Part shown: in pieces, positions 26,341-39,277 of the stretch
Numbering within the stretch: position 1 is the stretch's first letter
Layout: each line of letters begins with the position of its first letter
Source: Acridotheres tristis
Taxonomy: Eukaryota; Chordata; Aves; Passeriformes; Sturnidae
Assembly (NCBI GenBank): GCA_037013685.1
Contig: CM072892.1
Span: 3,906,001-3,970,000 of the forward strand
DNA: 64,000 bases
Reading direction: 5' to 3'
Position numbers and translations under genes: made by a program
The notes under the pieces: model-generated
What the model was told of the DNA's origin: nothing
What the model saw: only the letters and a program-made list of their open reading frames with translations
The model's database searches: none

Positions 26341-27230
26341 GGTTGTGAGGTTTTTTCCCTCTCCCAGAAGGAATGTAGCATTTGCGTATTTTTAGCTTTA
26401 AACAGCTCTGTCCTTTTCATTCTGTTTGTCCTCTCATTTCTTCTCCAGAAAGAAAGAAAAGACTCTATTTTTTTTTTAAGTTGAAATGTTCAGAAGGGTT
26501 GTTCTGGAGGTCTGGGAGTGTTTCTTCACTTGCTGAGTGCACCATGCAATTCATAATATTATGGCTGTTTTATTTTCCTATGTAGCCATACTAGGCTTCC
26601 ATTAAAAAATATATAAACAAATAAAAACAAACATACTGATCCCCCCCTCAAGATGCAGAATGGGAAGGAAACCTATAAGATTTGAGTGTTTTTAGACACA
26701 GGAATATAATAAACTGGCTGTTCTTTGGCTCTTTAATCTAATAATCTTGTTATTATTTTATGTTTGTGTGTTGGGGGAAAAAAAAAAAGAGAGAAGTAAT
26801 CACTGAAATGATGACAGTAGATCTGCAGTTTGAAAAGACTCATAACTTTAAAGCTTAGAGGGCCTGATCCTTTTATCCGCGTGGGCTTGACACCAGACTA
26901 CCTCTATTAGCTTTAGTGGAGTTCCACCTGATTTACACGGGGTAAACAGAGACAGCATTCAACCCTGAAATCCTTTTTGGAAGGCCACTCTCTACACCAG
27001 CAGAGTGTATTTACTGCTCCTTCCCAATCCCTCAGTGTTTCTCAGTCACTAAAATTACAGCTTATCCACACAAAGTGTTTTTACCCTCATGGGTAGCAAA
27101 ACTGTGGTGCCCAAAAACTGTGGCAATGCTGAGCTATACTGCAATAATAAATCACAATAGGGAATCATAATGATTTATCAGCTGTGATAGAAAAAAAAAT
27201 GGAGAAAATCTTGGTCTTTTTTCCCTTAAG

Positions 27231-27295
27231 CAAATTTATTATTTATTTATTTAGTAATTTATTTACTTATTTATTTGTGTGTGTGTGTATATTTA
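27231..27295. repeat. (ATTT)n tetranucleotide microsatellite with (GT)5
   Basis: Imperfect ATTT units followed by GTGTGTGTGT. Confidence 0.85.
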
Positions 27296-27621
27296 ATCAC
27301 ACCCAGAGGATGATCTGGGGACCCCAGCCACAGGAATTTTCCCAGCTACTAAGGATAGTGTGTGTGCATTTATATTCATATATATAATTGAGATTAGAGG
27401 ATAATTTGGAGGCTGTGGAAATGATCACAGTTAGGAAGGCTAGTTTGGGTCTTTACAAGCTGTCTCTGTGTTAGGTTACTTTTTCATTTATGTAAAGGAA
27501 TAAGCCATGATAACCACCCGAATGGTGATCCAGTCTTTGAACCCCCACACTAAAAACAACAGTTCTTTTTCTACATGCTCTTATTTTTATGTGAACCAAG
27601 TCAGTGAGGGGTTATTTAGTT

Positions 27622-27710
27622 GAAGATGTCCCTATTTATTGCAGGGTGCTGGACAGGATGACCTTAAAGGTCCCTTCTGACCCAACCCAATCTGAGTTTA
27701 GGATTCCAGG
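27622..27710 (+). mobile_element. CR1 tail remnant
   Basis: Short match to the CR1 terminal region: GGTGCTGGACAGGATGACCT, TAAAGGTCCCTTCTGACCCA. The tail is degraded. Confidence 0.55.
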
Positions 27711-29265
27711 GAATATTTTTAGCATCCTCCCCTTTCCTCCCAGAAGCATCTGGAGGCTCAAGCCATTCCCACCACCTGTGATACTCTGAGTTAAACTCAG
27801 CTCACCTGGTGCTCGGTGAGGATGATTCCCCTGGCAGTTCCATGTCAGCAGGATGCAGAGAGCAGCCAGATGGTGAGGTGGCTGTGGCTCAGCCCAGCTG
27901 GGAGTGGAGCTTCAGGTGGTCCCTCCTGTGTGTAAATGCTGTGTGTTGTGTGTCACCTGGGCAGAGTTGGGGGCACTGGTGGGCCCAGCTACTGCTGGTG
28001 ACACAGCCAAGGGCTGCTCTGGGCTGGTGGCAGTGGGGAGGGCTCACAGGGGCATCCAGGTGGCCACCACCTCCAGGGAAAAGACCTTAGATATCTGCTG
28101 ATGTTTTGGCAACCCAGGAAATATGCCCCATGCTCCTTCCCTGCTCACCCAGAGGTTAATGCCAAATCTCCCACTATTTCTGCTCTTTCATGGTCTGTCT
28201 ATGAGTGGAGTGAGGTGCAGAGAGCCCAGACCTTGTGCAGCCCAGGCCTGGGAGGATGGACCCACAGCAGCAATGCTGGGCCAGTGGATGCCAGTGTGGT
28301 CATCACTGCTTGGCTGCTGCACTCCCTGAGCCAGACCAACAGCTCCACTGGCACTGGGCAACCAGACCAGTCTGCTGATGAAGCACAACCCAAGCTCCAA
28401 AAAGCCACCATATCTCTGGCTTGATATTCTCTCTTCTGCCACATCTCTGCTCTTAGCCAGGCTCTGCTCTTCCACAGCCTCCGGACCAGGAGTCAAACCC
28501 TTCATTCAGCAAACCCATCCTCGAGTTTCATTTGGTCCCCACTGATTTCTGGGGCATTGTGGCCCTTGACTTGGCAGGCTGTGAGGTGCAAAGAGGCACT
28601 GGTACCCTGACTGTGGAAGGACACAGGCCTGGGAGAGAGATGGCAGCGAGCTCATCTCTGCCTGGAAATGCTCACACAGAAGTGCACTCACGCTGCTGTG
28701 GTGGCCCCAACACTGTGTGACAATCACAAGGCCCCTGGTACACAGAGCTGCAAGATGTTTCATAGAGAAATGGTTTTTAAAAACTTTTAAGAGCTTTAAA
28801 ACACGGCTTTCTTCCTGTTCTCTGTTTCTTCTCCCTGGGGCTGGGTAACAGCAGGTTCTTCTGGCGACATGAGTCCAATTGTGCAGGTTTCAGAAGGAGA
28901 GAAAAATGGTGTATAATCAATTGTATATAATAAAACTCAGGGGGAAAAAAGCCTTTTCCATGCTGCACAATATCAGCATTTTGCAATTGGACACTGTATT
29001 TACCAAGGCTAGAAAGAGAAGATGCCTTCTAAGGAAGAGTTTGGGGCTTTAAAACACAAATCACAGGGTGCAAGCTGAGTTACTGGAACCTATCACAGAG
29101 TACTGGTTACCCCAGTAACACAGTTACTGGTTACCCCATTACATATCAGAATGAAGCCATTTAAGGATGGAAAACCCCTCTGCAAGTGGCAAAAAAACAG
29201 CTGTTGGGAACATCTGCAGCAGCATGTGCCCACCTCACCTGAGACACACATGAAGGGAAATCATC

Positions 29266-29455
29266 ATCATAGAATCATCACAAAATGGTTTGAATTAGAA
29301 AAAAAAAAAAAGACCTTAAAAACCAGCTTGTTCCAACCCCCTCACCATAAGTAGGGACACCTCCCACTAGAGCAGCTGCTCCAAACCCTGTCCAACATGT
29401 CCTTGAATATTTCCAGGAATAGGACAGCCACAGCCTCTCTGGGCAAGGTTTCTCG
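29266..29455 (-). mobile_element. CR1 LINE 3' fragment, minus strand
   Basis: Starts with ATAGAATCATCACAAAATGG, includes an expanded A-run inside the element, then GCTGCTCCAAACCCTGTCCA and CAGCCACAGCCTCTCTGGGC. It abuts an opposite-strand CR1 remnant to its right. Confidence 0.82.
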
Positions 29456-29459
29456 TGCC

Positions 29460-29645
29460 AAATCCCAAGTCTTTCCTTCATAGGTTGGAAGGGACCACCT
29501 TGTCCCCTGCTCTGACGTGACTCTGGGGCCTCCTGTAGTCACCCTGCTCAGGAGTTGCCCTGTGCAGGGCCAGGAGCTGGACTTGCTGGTCCTTGTGGGT
29601 CTCTTCCAGCTCAGGATATTCTATGGATCTCTGGTTCTATGGCTA
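29460..29645 (+). mobile_element. CR1 remnant, plus strand
   Basis: The end reads CTGGTCCTTGTGGGTCTCTT and CCAGCTCAGGATATTCTATG, then degraded tail units to about 29645. The left limit is uncertain because the stretch between it and the minus-strand copy is diverged. Confidence 0.6.
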
Positions 29646-30351
29646 TAGCTCAGCAGCTTCTTCTCATCACACCTCACACCTGCCCTCCTGTTTCACCTTC
29701 CCTGCACAACTGGACCTGAGCTGGAGGGGCAGGATTGTTGTTTTTCAGGAGAAAAAAAAAATTGACGTTTTTTTACCTCTCTCTTTCCTAGTAACTAGAC
29801 TAAAAAATGATAAGGACAAATCAAAGTAGGCTGAAGATACATTGGATAAATCGTACAGAAATCACACCTTTGTGCTCTGCACACGACAGACACGCGGGCG
29901 TGGAGCAGAGTCAGGGCTGGAGAGAAGCTTATCCACGTCCTGCACATGGGCAGCTTTTTAATTACTTGATGGAGTGACTCGCTGTGATTTGCAGAGCAAC
30001 CTGGGAACGGGACATCTGTCTCCCACTAAACGAGGCCAGTCAGTGGGATTAGGTACCTGTCCTCTTTGAAAAGAAGCCTGACCCTCCAGCATGGCTTGTC
30101 CTCATCCATGGGGCTGAAAAATGAAGGAAGCAGGAGCCAGGCTGGGGTTCAACACCACAGATCAGTTCCCACCTCTTTGCTGCATGATGAAGTTAGCTAT
30201 TCAACTCTTCTGCTTCCTTGTAAATAATGGTGCCATGGGTAAGGAGACACACAGGTGTCAAGTGGGATGTCCTGGGCTGATGTACCTGCCTTGAAATCCT
30301 GGGTGGGATATTTCTGGCTGCTGTTGTGTCTCTGTGCTGTTGTACCAGGTC

Positions 30352-30790
30352 TCAAGGCAGCAATATATGTCCATAAGTCAACAAGATTTTAGTTTGACAA
30401 TGATCCCTGGCAGCTGGATTATGAAGTATTTCCGGGACATAAATGGGACACAATGGTTTGGTCCCTCTGTTTATGGGGATAAATAAGTGTTTGGGGTGCA
30501 AATAATTGTGTGTTGTGTGTGAAATACACCCGTGCACACTGGCATGGACTCCCTAATCATTCCATTTGTGAATGAGCCACGTTTCATAAAAATATGTGGG
30601 GCACCACAAGAATTAATAACAAAGGTGCACCACCACAATGAACATTTTGTGCGAGCTTATAGGCATAATGAAATGAACAAAGCGAGAGGAGAAACACAGA
30701 GAACAATATCTTCACTATCAGCAGTTTACTTCAGTCTACTTATGTATGATCAAAGACTACAAATATAGTTTAAACAGCATGAAATAATGG
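30352..30790. promoter_or_regulatory. Candidate conserved noncoding block
   Basis: Unique AT-rich sequence with GGATTA (30416-30421), TAATCA, ATTAATAACAAAG and several ATAATG-type homeodomain cores. No repeat and no plausible ORF. Confidence 0.3.
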
Positions 30791-30799
30791 CCAGGTTTG

Positions 30800-33700
30800 C
30801 AACGTGAAATAATTTTAGGAGGAAAAAGAAATAAAAAGAAAGAAAAGGCAAAACATACGACGGGCTCGGTGCCACAATGCAATGGGCGTGTGGGCTCATT
30901 TTGTGATGAACAGCCAAGGAATGGCAGCAGTAGGGAAATAAGGCTGGAGGAGCTAACCTCCCTCCTACCTCCTCTTTGAAGATTTCCACATTCTGGGGAG
31001 AGGATAATGAAAAATATTTTACCTCCTCTATTACAGAGGTGTCAGTGGACAAAAAAAATAAAGAAAAAAAAAAGGAAAAAAAGCTCCCAAGCAGAAAAAA
31101 CCCCAAGGATGTAGCATAATACAATTGCCAGGCAGATGTTGAAGGGAGGGCAGGGCTGCTCCCTCTGACTCCAGTGGAGAAGAAGATGCACAGAGAGAGC
31201 AGCTGAATTATTCACAAGGGATAAAGGGTACTGGAACTCACTCCCTGCAGCCCCCAGCGAGTGCCTTGGGCTTTTCCCCCTCCTGTTTGCCTGGCTTGGC
31301 ACGGCACCTCCTTCCACCCAAAAACCACAGAGTTGAGTTTCTCCATGGGCCCTCTATACCCATGTCTGTATCCTGCTGCAGAGGGCAGACTGACATTCCT
31401 GCCCCTTCTCTTCCATGCAGCTCCACCCTTTCCCCAAACAGACCATTCAGCACCCGTTTCTAATTCTGTGATGGATGTGGAACCTGAGCAGGGCATCTGC
31501 CCTGGGGGTTCCCCTGGCATGGGAGCAGCCAGGCAGAGGAGCCTGGGAGTGAGGAATCAGGGCTTGGCTTGCAGCTGGTGCTGAGGAGGGTTGGCATCCT
31601 TGTGGCTCATTCCAGCCAAACATGAAGCCTCCAGGTCAGAACTGACCAGGGCAGCAGCAGGTGTTGGGTGACAGCCACCTTGTCACACCTGCTGCAAGCA
31701 AACATCAAGGTGGGAGGGCTGTAGCTCCATCCCAGCAGCTTCAGCCAAAACCAGAACCGGCTACAGCTGTCACTGGAGGTACCAGTGATTACACTTAAGG
31801 CTGTTTAGTTTTTTTCCATTTACTCTCCTGTTTTCAGCTGCTGTTGCTTCTCAATAACTAAACACTTCACTTGAGATCCTCGATGTTTATTCCCTGCCTT
31901 AGGGTGAATTCTGCAGTTCTGTCTGCTTTTAGTTGTTTGTTTCAGGGTTTTTAGATGTGTTGTTTTTATTTTTTTTTCCTCCCCAAGGACAGCAAAATGC
32001 CCCAGCCTTTTGGAGTTTTGAATTAGTGTTGCTAATGCTAAAAATTGGCTTCAGCAGCATTTGGGTTTAACCCTTTCAAATTTTGTAATTGGTATTTTAC
32101 CATTTAGGAGCTTGATTTGGGGGAGAAACATGGAATTCGGCAGATGGGCAGCACTGGAGGGGGACAGTTGCTGTTTTCTGTCCCTGGTAAAACAGGTTTA
32201 GGTGCAGCCACATCACAGCCTCACTGCAGATGCCACACGGAAAAGATCCCAGCTCCAAACCTGACACTGGGAGACACCACCAACCCCAAATTTCAGGGAA
32301 GAGCCATCAATCAACCCCTTTTGACCCTGGGCTGGTTTGGGAGCCTCAAGATGTCCGTGTGTTTTACTCCCTGCTCTTCCACCAACCGGCACAAATAATT
32401 CTGTGAACTTCACAGCCCTTATTACCGAGCACGGCCTAATAATGTCATCTCAGGAGGCAAGTAATTGCAGTAATTAAGAGGTTGCACAAGGTCACTTGAG
32501 GCAGGGCTGGGAATACAAGCTTTTGTCTCTCACCCCACTGCTGTGCCCTAAGAAGATGTGCACTGCAGCCACCCAACCCACCTCCCTTCCACAACCTGGG
32601 ATGTCAGTCTGCAGGGACAGCAGCAAAAAGGGCTGTAAACCTCTTTTTTCCTTCCCTTACCCAGAAAACCTCCTGCTTTACAGAAATGGTTTGGGGCTCT
32701 GCATTTTGTGGGAGATACTTATTGAAGAGGAGGAGGAAGGAGGAGCATCACTGCATGGCAGGAGGAAGTGATTGTCCCAAAATCCTGCTTTGAGAAACCT
32801 TCAGTGTTTCACATGAAAAACATTTTGTATTTGCACAAGGTGTGTACGTCCTTCCCTATCCGGCCTTTGCTATGCACATACATCTGGGAAACGGGAATCA
32901 CATCCCACGGGCTTCATTCTTAGGGGCTTTTCCTAATTTTTGATGGCTCAATTTTGCCCCTTTCAGGCTGTCTGAAGCATGAATCTGCCTGTCTGTCATC
33001 AGCCTGTGACTTCATGGATGGGACTGCCTGTTCCACGGGGAGGGAAGAGGGATGAGCCACCCCAGCACTGCCTCTCTCCAGCTGATGGAGCAGATGAGGG
33101 ATGCGGGGAGTTACATAAAAATGTAGGAAGCAGAAACTTAATGAAATGGCTCTAAATGTGACAGCATTCATGAAAAGATTAATTACCAGGAGTAAAGGGG
33201 GAAGGATGCCAGGAATTGATAGGATTGGTACCAATACCAAAAGCCTGCTGTGCTAGTAGAGCCATAATATGCAGTCCTAATCTGAGGGCCTATTGTTTTT
33301 CTTACAGAAACAACAGGCTCCAGCCAATGAGACAAAAGGGGCTACATTACAGTTTCTGCAGGAAAAACAACAACAGCCATTAGAAATAATTATCTTAAGA
33401 CAAATCATCAAGCAGAGTGTGGCACACACAAATATCCTCCCAAGCATGAGGCTCTGGGAAGAGAGGGGTTGTTGCTGTATTTATCCCAGTGGTTGCATGA
33501 AGGAAGGGAGAGAATTAGAAAGTGGGAGAGAGTGAGGAGCAAAATTAGATGAAGGAAAGAAAGAAAAAACAGAGGTTTTCCCACCAGTGACCAGTCAGGA
33601 CTCTCATCCCTGGCATGGGCATGTCCAAGGATGAGGTCCCTACGTGCACTCTCCCTGACCAATTCCTGCAGAAAAGAGGGAATACTTGTTCATCTGGATT

Positions 33701-33899
33701 TGCTGCTTGGGCCCTCAATTTGCCAGGGTATAATTAACTATGAGGAAGGGCAGCAAAGAATCAAACCCAGAAAGTCTCTCAAATGAGATCATTATTACTG
33801 TTCCCTACAAAGACCTGCTCTCCCTACTTCCCCCCGAGCAAAGGAGGCTATATTTTTAATTTGTTCTTCCCCATCTCCTCTCCTTGGCAGAATTGATGT
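30800..33899. other. Intergenic, no gene
   Basis: A-rich simple sequence at about 31050-31090, otherwise unique. No recognised repeat or exon. Confidence 0.45.
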
Positions 33900-34420
33900 A
33901 TCTGACATATGAAATCACAAACTAACCCGTGGCAGGATAAAAATGAAAAAGCTCCATTTTGCAGTGGGATTAGACGACCACATTTGACTAATGGCGATTT
34001 CCTGCTGCATTTTATGTTGGCCGTGATTGTGCAAAAACTTTAAACTGAAATTTCAGATGACTGGAGACACTGAGAACGTTGTATTAACTCCCTGTACAAT
34101 GAGGTTTTACAGGCTGCTGCCAAATATATCCTTAGACTGCATTTCCCTCCACATTTTGGGTTATTTGTATGTGCAAATATATCACATATTTTGATGTGTG
34201 CATGCCTTTTCTATTTGATCAGTGTGTGTACTGATCAGTATTGTATTTTAGCTGTAGTAATATCATATAAAATACACATAAACCCAGCACAATTTTATAA
34301 GTACAAATCCAAATGGCTCTGTAAACAAGGGCCACATCTATATGGGCGTCTGCATACAAATAGATCCTGGCAGAGCAATCTCTCTACAGTCATCTTCCAC
34401 CACCCCTAATGGAGACTACT
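33900..34420. promoter_or_regulatory. Candidate conserved noncoding block
   Basis: Unique sequence with GGATTAG (OTX-type, 33967-33973), ACTAATGG and ATTAACTCC. Flanks are also repeat-free. Confidence 0.28.
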
Positions 34421-37106
34421 TTATGTGAAAGAAAACACTGAAAAGGACACATCTATACCTATCTCACTTGAAACAAAAAATACACAACATTCTGTAACCT
34501 CTGCAGTGTTAATACATAACATATGGTGTCTGTTTCACATGCTAATAGTGACTTTTTAATTTGAAGTCAGCCCCAATGAATCTAAATCCGTGCTGTCTCC
34601 AGGATTAATTATGAGTACTAGACTGTGATACCAAGCCTCTCTTCTTGATAAGCTTTATAACCAGGTTTGCACACAGGATAAAAAAGCCCCTCAGAGTTGC
34701 CATATTTAACCTATACGTGACCTGCTGGTGCATCTTTTGGAGAAAGAAGCAGCTTGGTGAGGTGCTTGGTTCTGTTGTGAGGGCATGGGCACTACCAAGG
34801 TGAGAAACGCACCACTGATAGGTCCTGTCATTAATTACTGAGACACAGTAATTATCCACAGACACCTCTTTATCCAGTACACAAACATCCGTTGGAAAGC
34901 AGGGAATGGGTCCAAGTGGAGAGAAACATTCTGAGGTGCACAGCTCACAGGTTAACCAATATCTTCTGCATCTGAACTGCTTCTCCTGCCCACAGCCCTG
35001 TGTGTGTGGGAGCTTCCTCCTGGTGCTGGTTTTCTGGTCTGGGGTGGAATCCTCAGGGACCAGTGACCATTCACAACTTGGCCTGAAGGTCCATCAGCAG
35101 AGGTGCTTAAAGAAAAACCATAAAAACGAGGTCAGCCCTCCCCCTTATCACCTCCACTCCTTGCAGCACTGAGCTTCTGAGTCAGAGGCTGTATCTGTTT
35201 TGCTCAAATAGCCCTGGCTGGGGCTCACTGCAGGAATTTGTCTGTAGCTCAACCTGTTTGTGCCTCGATTCCCGCGGCGGAGCGCGGGACTCGCCCTGGC
35301 CCAAGGTAATTTCATAGCGGCACAAAACCATTAATGTCACTTTAAATAGGTTTAGGTGCAAAGATCAGAGCCTATCCTAAGCACTGCTATAATGTTTCTC
35401 CTTGGAGAAAACAGCTTCTTGATGCCCAGAGGATCCTGCTGCGGTGAAGACATTAGAAGTGGTTTTCTCTAAAATACATGTGCTGGGATGCTCAGGTGGC
35501 TGCAAGTTCATCTTCCCTTCCTTGACAAATAGGCCTGCTTAAAGAATTGAGGCTTCCTTTCTTTCTCTCAATCTCTTTTATTAACCTCAGGTTTTTAAAT
35601 TACTGCAAAATACGTTTAAAGTGGTTTTCAAGGTCACTGGAAAACTACATTTTCAAAGTGTCAGTAGAAAATAACCAAATTTCGGACCACGAAAACGATG
35701 ATATTTATTTTTGAACCTGCAAACCCGGTGATAAACCCAAGCTGTTTACATTAGTTTGAAATCTGTTTTCCTGGTTCTGGCCAGCCATGGCCCTGCTGCA
35801 GCTACTTTTCCCTCCAGATAATTTGCCATTCCCACTGCAGCGTAAATTCTTCCCCAGACAGTAATGCGGTGGCTGCCAGCCCTGCCACCAAAATGGCCCT
35901 GTCTCACAAGCTAAGTCGGATCAGCCTGAGACAGGATTTTCCTGACACAAACTGTCTGTCAGGGCTGTGGAACTGGGGTTTCTGGGGGTGGCATTCACAT
36001 CTGTGGCTCCATATGAAGCCATCACCCCACAGACAGTGCCTGGTGCTGTGGTATTGCCTGCAACCACCTCCCAGAGAGACAGGAACAATTATTTGTAATA
36101 ATTAACAATCCCTGAAGAGTTTTCAGGAGGACTGATGTGTTTATCTGCCGTGCCTTGGCTAAATTCCAACAAGGACTGCACGACATCCTGCCTCTGTCAG
36201 TGTATCTCATCCACCTAAATTCTCTTGCAGTTTTGATCAGGATGGAGAGTCTTTGTTTTTCCTTCTCCAGCAGCTCTTGCACTGGGTTCCTGCATTTGGA
36301 AATAGCTGCTGAGCCAAATACATTTTAGTTACAAGTGATCAGTACTGCAAATTCTTCTGATTCTATAATCAGTCTTAGGATTTTTGGCATTTTTCCGAAA
36401 GCCTGAGCTGTTGGAGTCATTATGAAGCACCAGGATCTCAGTTTTCATGGTTTTAAGTAAGTGGCTCACCCTTGCAGTTGAAAACACGAGGCATGTTTAC
36501 CCTAGAGGCTGAGAAGCCAGATGGTGGATAAAGAAAATGCAACAATTTGGGGTTTTAATCTCGTGATTTTTTTAAGCCAATCTCATAATTTTGGGGAGCT
36601 GGACTCACAGTTTGTGAATGCCCACAGTTGGCATTACTGAGTGATCATATTTTACGAGGAGTGCTTAATTAATTGCTGATTTAATTTGTGTTTGCCAAAA
36701 GCTTTGAAATCCTTGGATTCATCGAGTTCCTTTTAGGACAGAATACAATTTCCAGTGCTAAATCTGCTCAGATCTGCTACTCTGGGAGTCTTTCAGTGGC
36801 CAGCAGTTCAATTTAAGGGATGAAACGCATTTTGGGAGCATTCTCACTCCATACACAGTGAAGACCTCACTCCCTGGAGGCAGAGGGGTGGTACATGACC
36901 ACAAGTTGAGCAGTGTCTTATAAAGGGTACAAAATAGGCAATCTTCTGAGTCAGGCTCACCCCCAATTTTGGGGAGATCCTTCACCAGCCCCTAAGCAGG
37001 ACAGGGAATTTTGTAGAGATCTTCCAGTGCCACTGAAGGCCAAAAGAAATCATGTTGTTCTGGGCATCCAGCCCTCAGGCTGCTGAAGGTCTCTGCTGAC
37101 CACGAT
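34421..37106. other. Intergenic, no gene
   Basis: Unique DNA apart from the small CpG spot at 35.27 kb. No coding signal. Confidence 0.45.
35266..35420. other. Isolated CpG spot with 7-bp inverted repeat
   Basis: TCCCGCG and CGCGGGA (35270-35276 and 35283-35289) pair around a 6-nt loop. CpGs cluster within about 30 bp and are followed by AT-rich unique sequence. The TCCCGCG core resembles an E2F-type site. Confidence 0.35.
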
Positions 37107-37225
37107 TTCATAGAATCACAGAAAGGTTTGGGTTGAGAGACACCTTAAAGGCCAGGTTGCTCCTAGCCCCTCCAACCTGGCCTTGAACCCTTCCAAGGAC
37201 AGGGCAGCCACATCTCCCTGACCCA
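37107..37225 (-). mobile_element. CR1 LINE 3' end fragment, minus strand
   Basis: Begins TTCATAGAATCACAGAAAGG, then GGTTTGGGTTGAGAGACACC, CTCCAACCTGGCCTTGAACC and AGGGCAGCCACATCTCCCTG. Confidence 0.88.
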
Positions 37226-37479
37226 AATGTGGGCTTGGCAGCCAGGCAGACATTTCTGTGACACAAAGCTGTCACTACATGGTTGCATAAAACAAGCAGC
37301 TCCTCCTAACCCTCCACCAGACATCTCAGGGAAAGGCCAAACTCTGCTTGGAGTGGGGATTGTTTCACCTCAGGGTCATTCAGGCAGCTGGGACATGGAA
37401 AATGGTGTGCAATGCAGTAAAATAAGGTGCCTCGTTCTAGGCCTGGTGAGAATGTCTTTTAAGCCAAAATAATGCTGGG

Positions 37480-38060
37480 TCTTATTTACTTGACAGCTCA
37501 GACATTAATTTAAGACAGGCACAAATGAATCACCAGCCATGTTACAGTTGCCTCGTTGGAATCCCTCTGCTATAATCTCATAGTTTTTTCACCTAATTAA
37601 TTTCCCCTTTCCTTGCACCAGTGTTTCATGAGTGTATCTTGTTTGGAGGAGATTAAGAGTCACACACTTCATTAGTAAGGTGTAAATTATCAGAGAGACC
37701 CTCTCCATCCACCTGCTTAATTGGGTTAATGAAGCGTCTCTGTGGGCCCTGGTAAGACAGCACTGCTCTCTGCTCCCTGCAGGCGTTACCAGGGCTGTTT
37801 GGAAAATAAATGGAGACCTTAAAGTTCCCACCTTGGTGCATTTTGAGACTTTTGGGCATTTAATTTATTTTTGAAAAGAAAAAAAAAAAAGAGCTAAAGT
37901 TGAATTGTAAGATAAGCCATTCCTGCCTATGAAATTACAGTCGTACTATTGCTCAAATCATTCCACATCAGAACTAACTCTTAATTAATGCTGACTTTTA
38001 ATATTTTCTCTACCTTAAGCAGCCAGATTGCATTAATATAACACACACAGAGATACCATT
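37480..38060. promoter_or_regulatory. Candidate conserved noncoding block
   Basis: AT-rich unique DNA with CTAATTAATTTCC, TTAATTGGGTTAATG, TTGACAGCTCAG (MEIS-like TGACAG) and TTAATTAATGC. Confidence 0.28.
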
Positions 38061-39277
38061 AGTGCTCAGTTAAATGGTTAAACTGGTATAAGTGCCAGGG
38101 CAATGCAAGGGTAAAAATGGGGAGTGTGTGTTCAATTTCTGGACATGCAATGTGGGGTGCACACAGTCCTGGGTAAGAGTGCCCCTCGTCCCTGCCAGAC
38201 ATGATCCCACATGGAATCCTTTATCTCTGCACGTCCCTGTCTCGTCTCTGCTTGGGTTTTGGAGACTATTCTTAGAAGGGAAAATGATAAAACCCCTATC
38301 AGGCGCATACATTACAGCACACCCACGGAACAGGAAATTTTAAGGTGATGTGAGAGATTATTTGCACTGCACGTCTGAGCTCAGAGAGTCAGTGCTCTTC
38401 CAAGCTGGAGCACAAACACGAGGGGATGACTCACGAGTGCTGATGTCACTTGTGGGGTGAGTTGGGCTCAGCCCAAAGCTGATCCTGAGCGAGGTCAAAG
38501 CCCACGAACACCGAAGCTCTTTGAACGTTCTCAGGCTCTTTCTCACGAGCAACTCATTGAACTCGCGCTTGTGCAGCCAGAAACAAATCCATCAGCAGCC
38601 CCGAGCCTCAGCCAAATGGACAATTCCTGGAGGGAAGATGAGGAGAAAGGCTGTGGGTAAATTATTTGTCACAAAATATTCACCCAGCTCTACCTGACAG
38701 AGCAGAGTCCTGCGTTTGATCTCTGTGAGCGACTGTCGCGGGAATCAAAGGGAGTTTTGTCAGGGGATTAAGTGCAGAAGTTGTCGTCGAGAACTACATT
38801 AAAGATAAGAAATCCAGAGTGTGGCCCAAAGTGCCTAATCCCAGCACAACTAGTGAATTATTAAGTTGGTCATTTGACAGAAGGAGGGGGAAAAAAATCT
38901 GACTGTTTTTGAGACTGCCTAAAAAAGAGGTTTCTATTAAAATACAGCGGTTGCATAATGAGAACACAACGTGCAGCTCCAGCAGGAGAGCTGGGCTCTT
39001 GCACCAGTCTCTGCAGCTATGGAGTGATGGCAGAAAACAGCAGCTTCCAAGGGCTGCCCCTTTTTTCCAGGTGTAGGATTTCGAGTGCCAGCTCTGACTG
39101 CCAGGCAAAATGCAAATTGTTGAGGTATCAGCAGTAGCTCACCTTTGGAGACCTGAGATGTGCCTGAGATACCTGGCTGATCCCAAACAGCCCACAGACA
39201 CCCAGTCCTACCTCCAGTGTCTCCATGCCATGTTGGCTAAGATGTCCATCTCTGCCAGGAGCACAGAGCTGTTCTGT
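38061..39277. other. Intergenic, nothing recognised
   Basis: Repeat-free unique sequence. No motif cluster stood out beyond scattered ATTA cores. Confidence 0.45.

Larger units (their letters stand above)
26341..29265. other. Intergenic, no gene
   Basis: Contains the ATTT microsatellite and one CR1 tail remnant. 27.8-28.75 kb is GC-richer without a recognised element. Confidence 0.5.
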
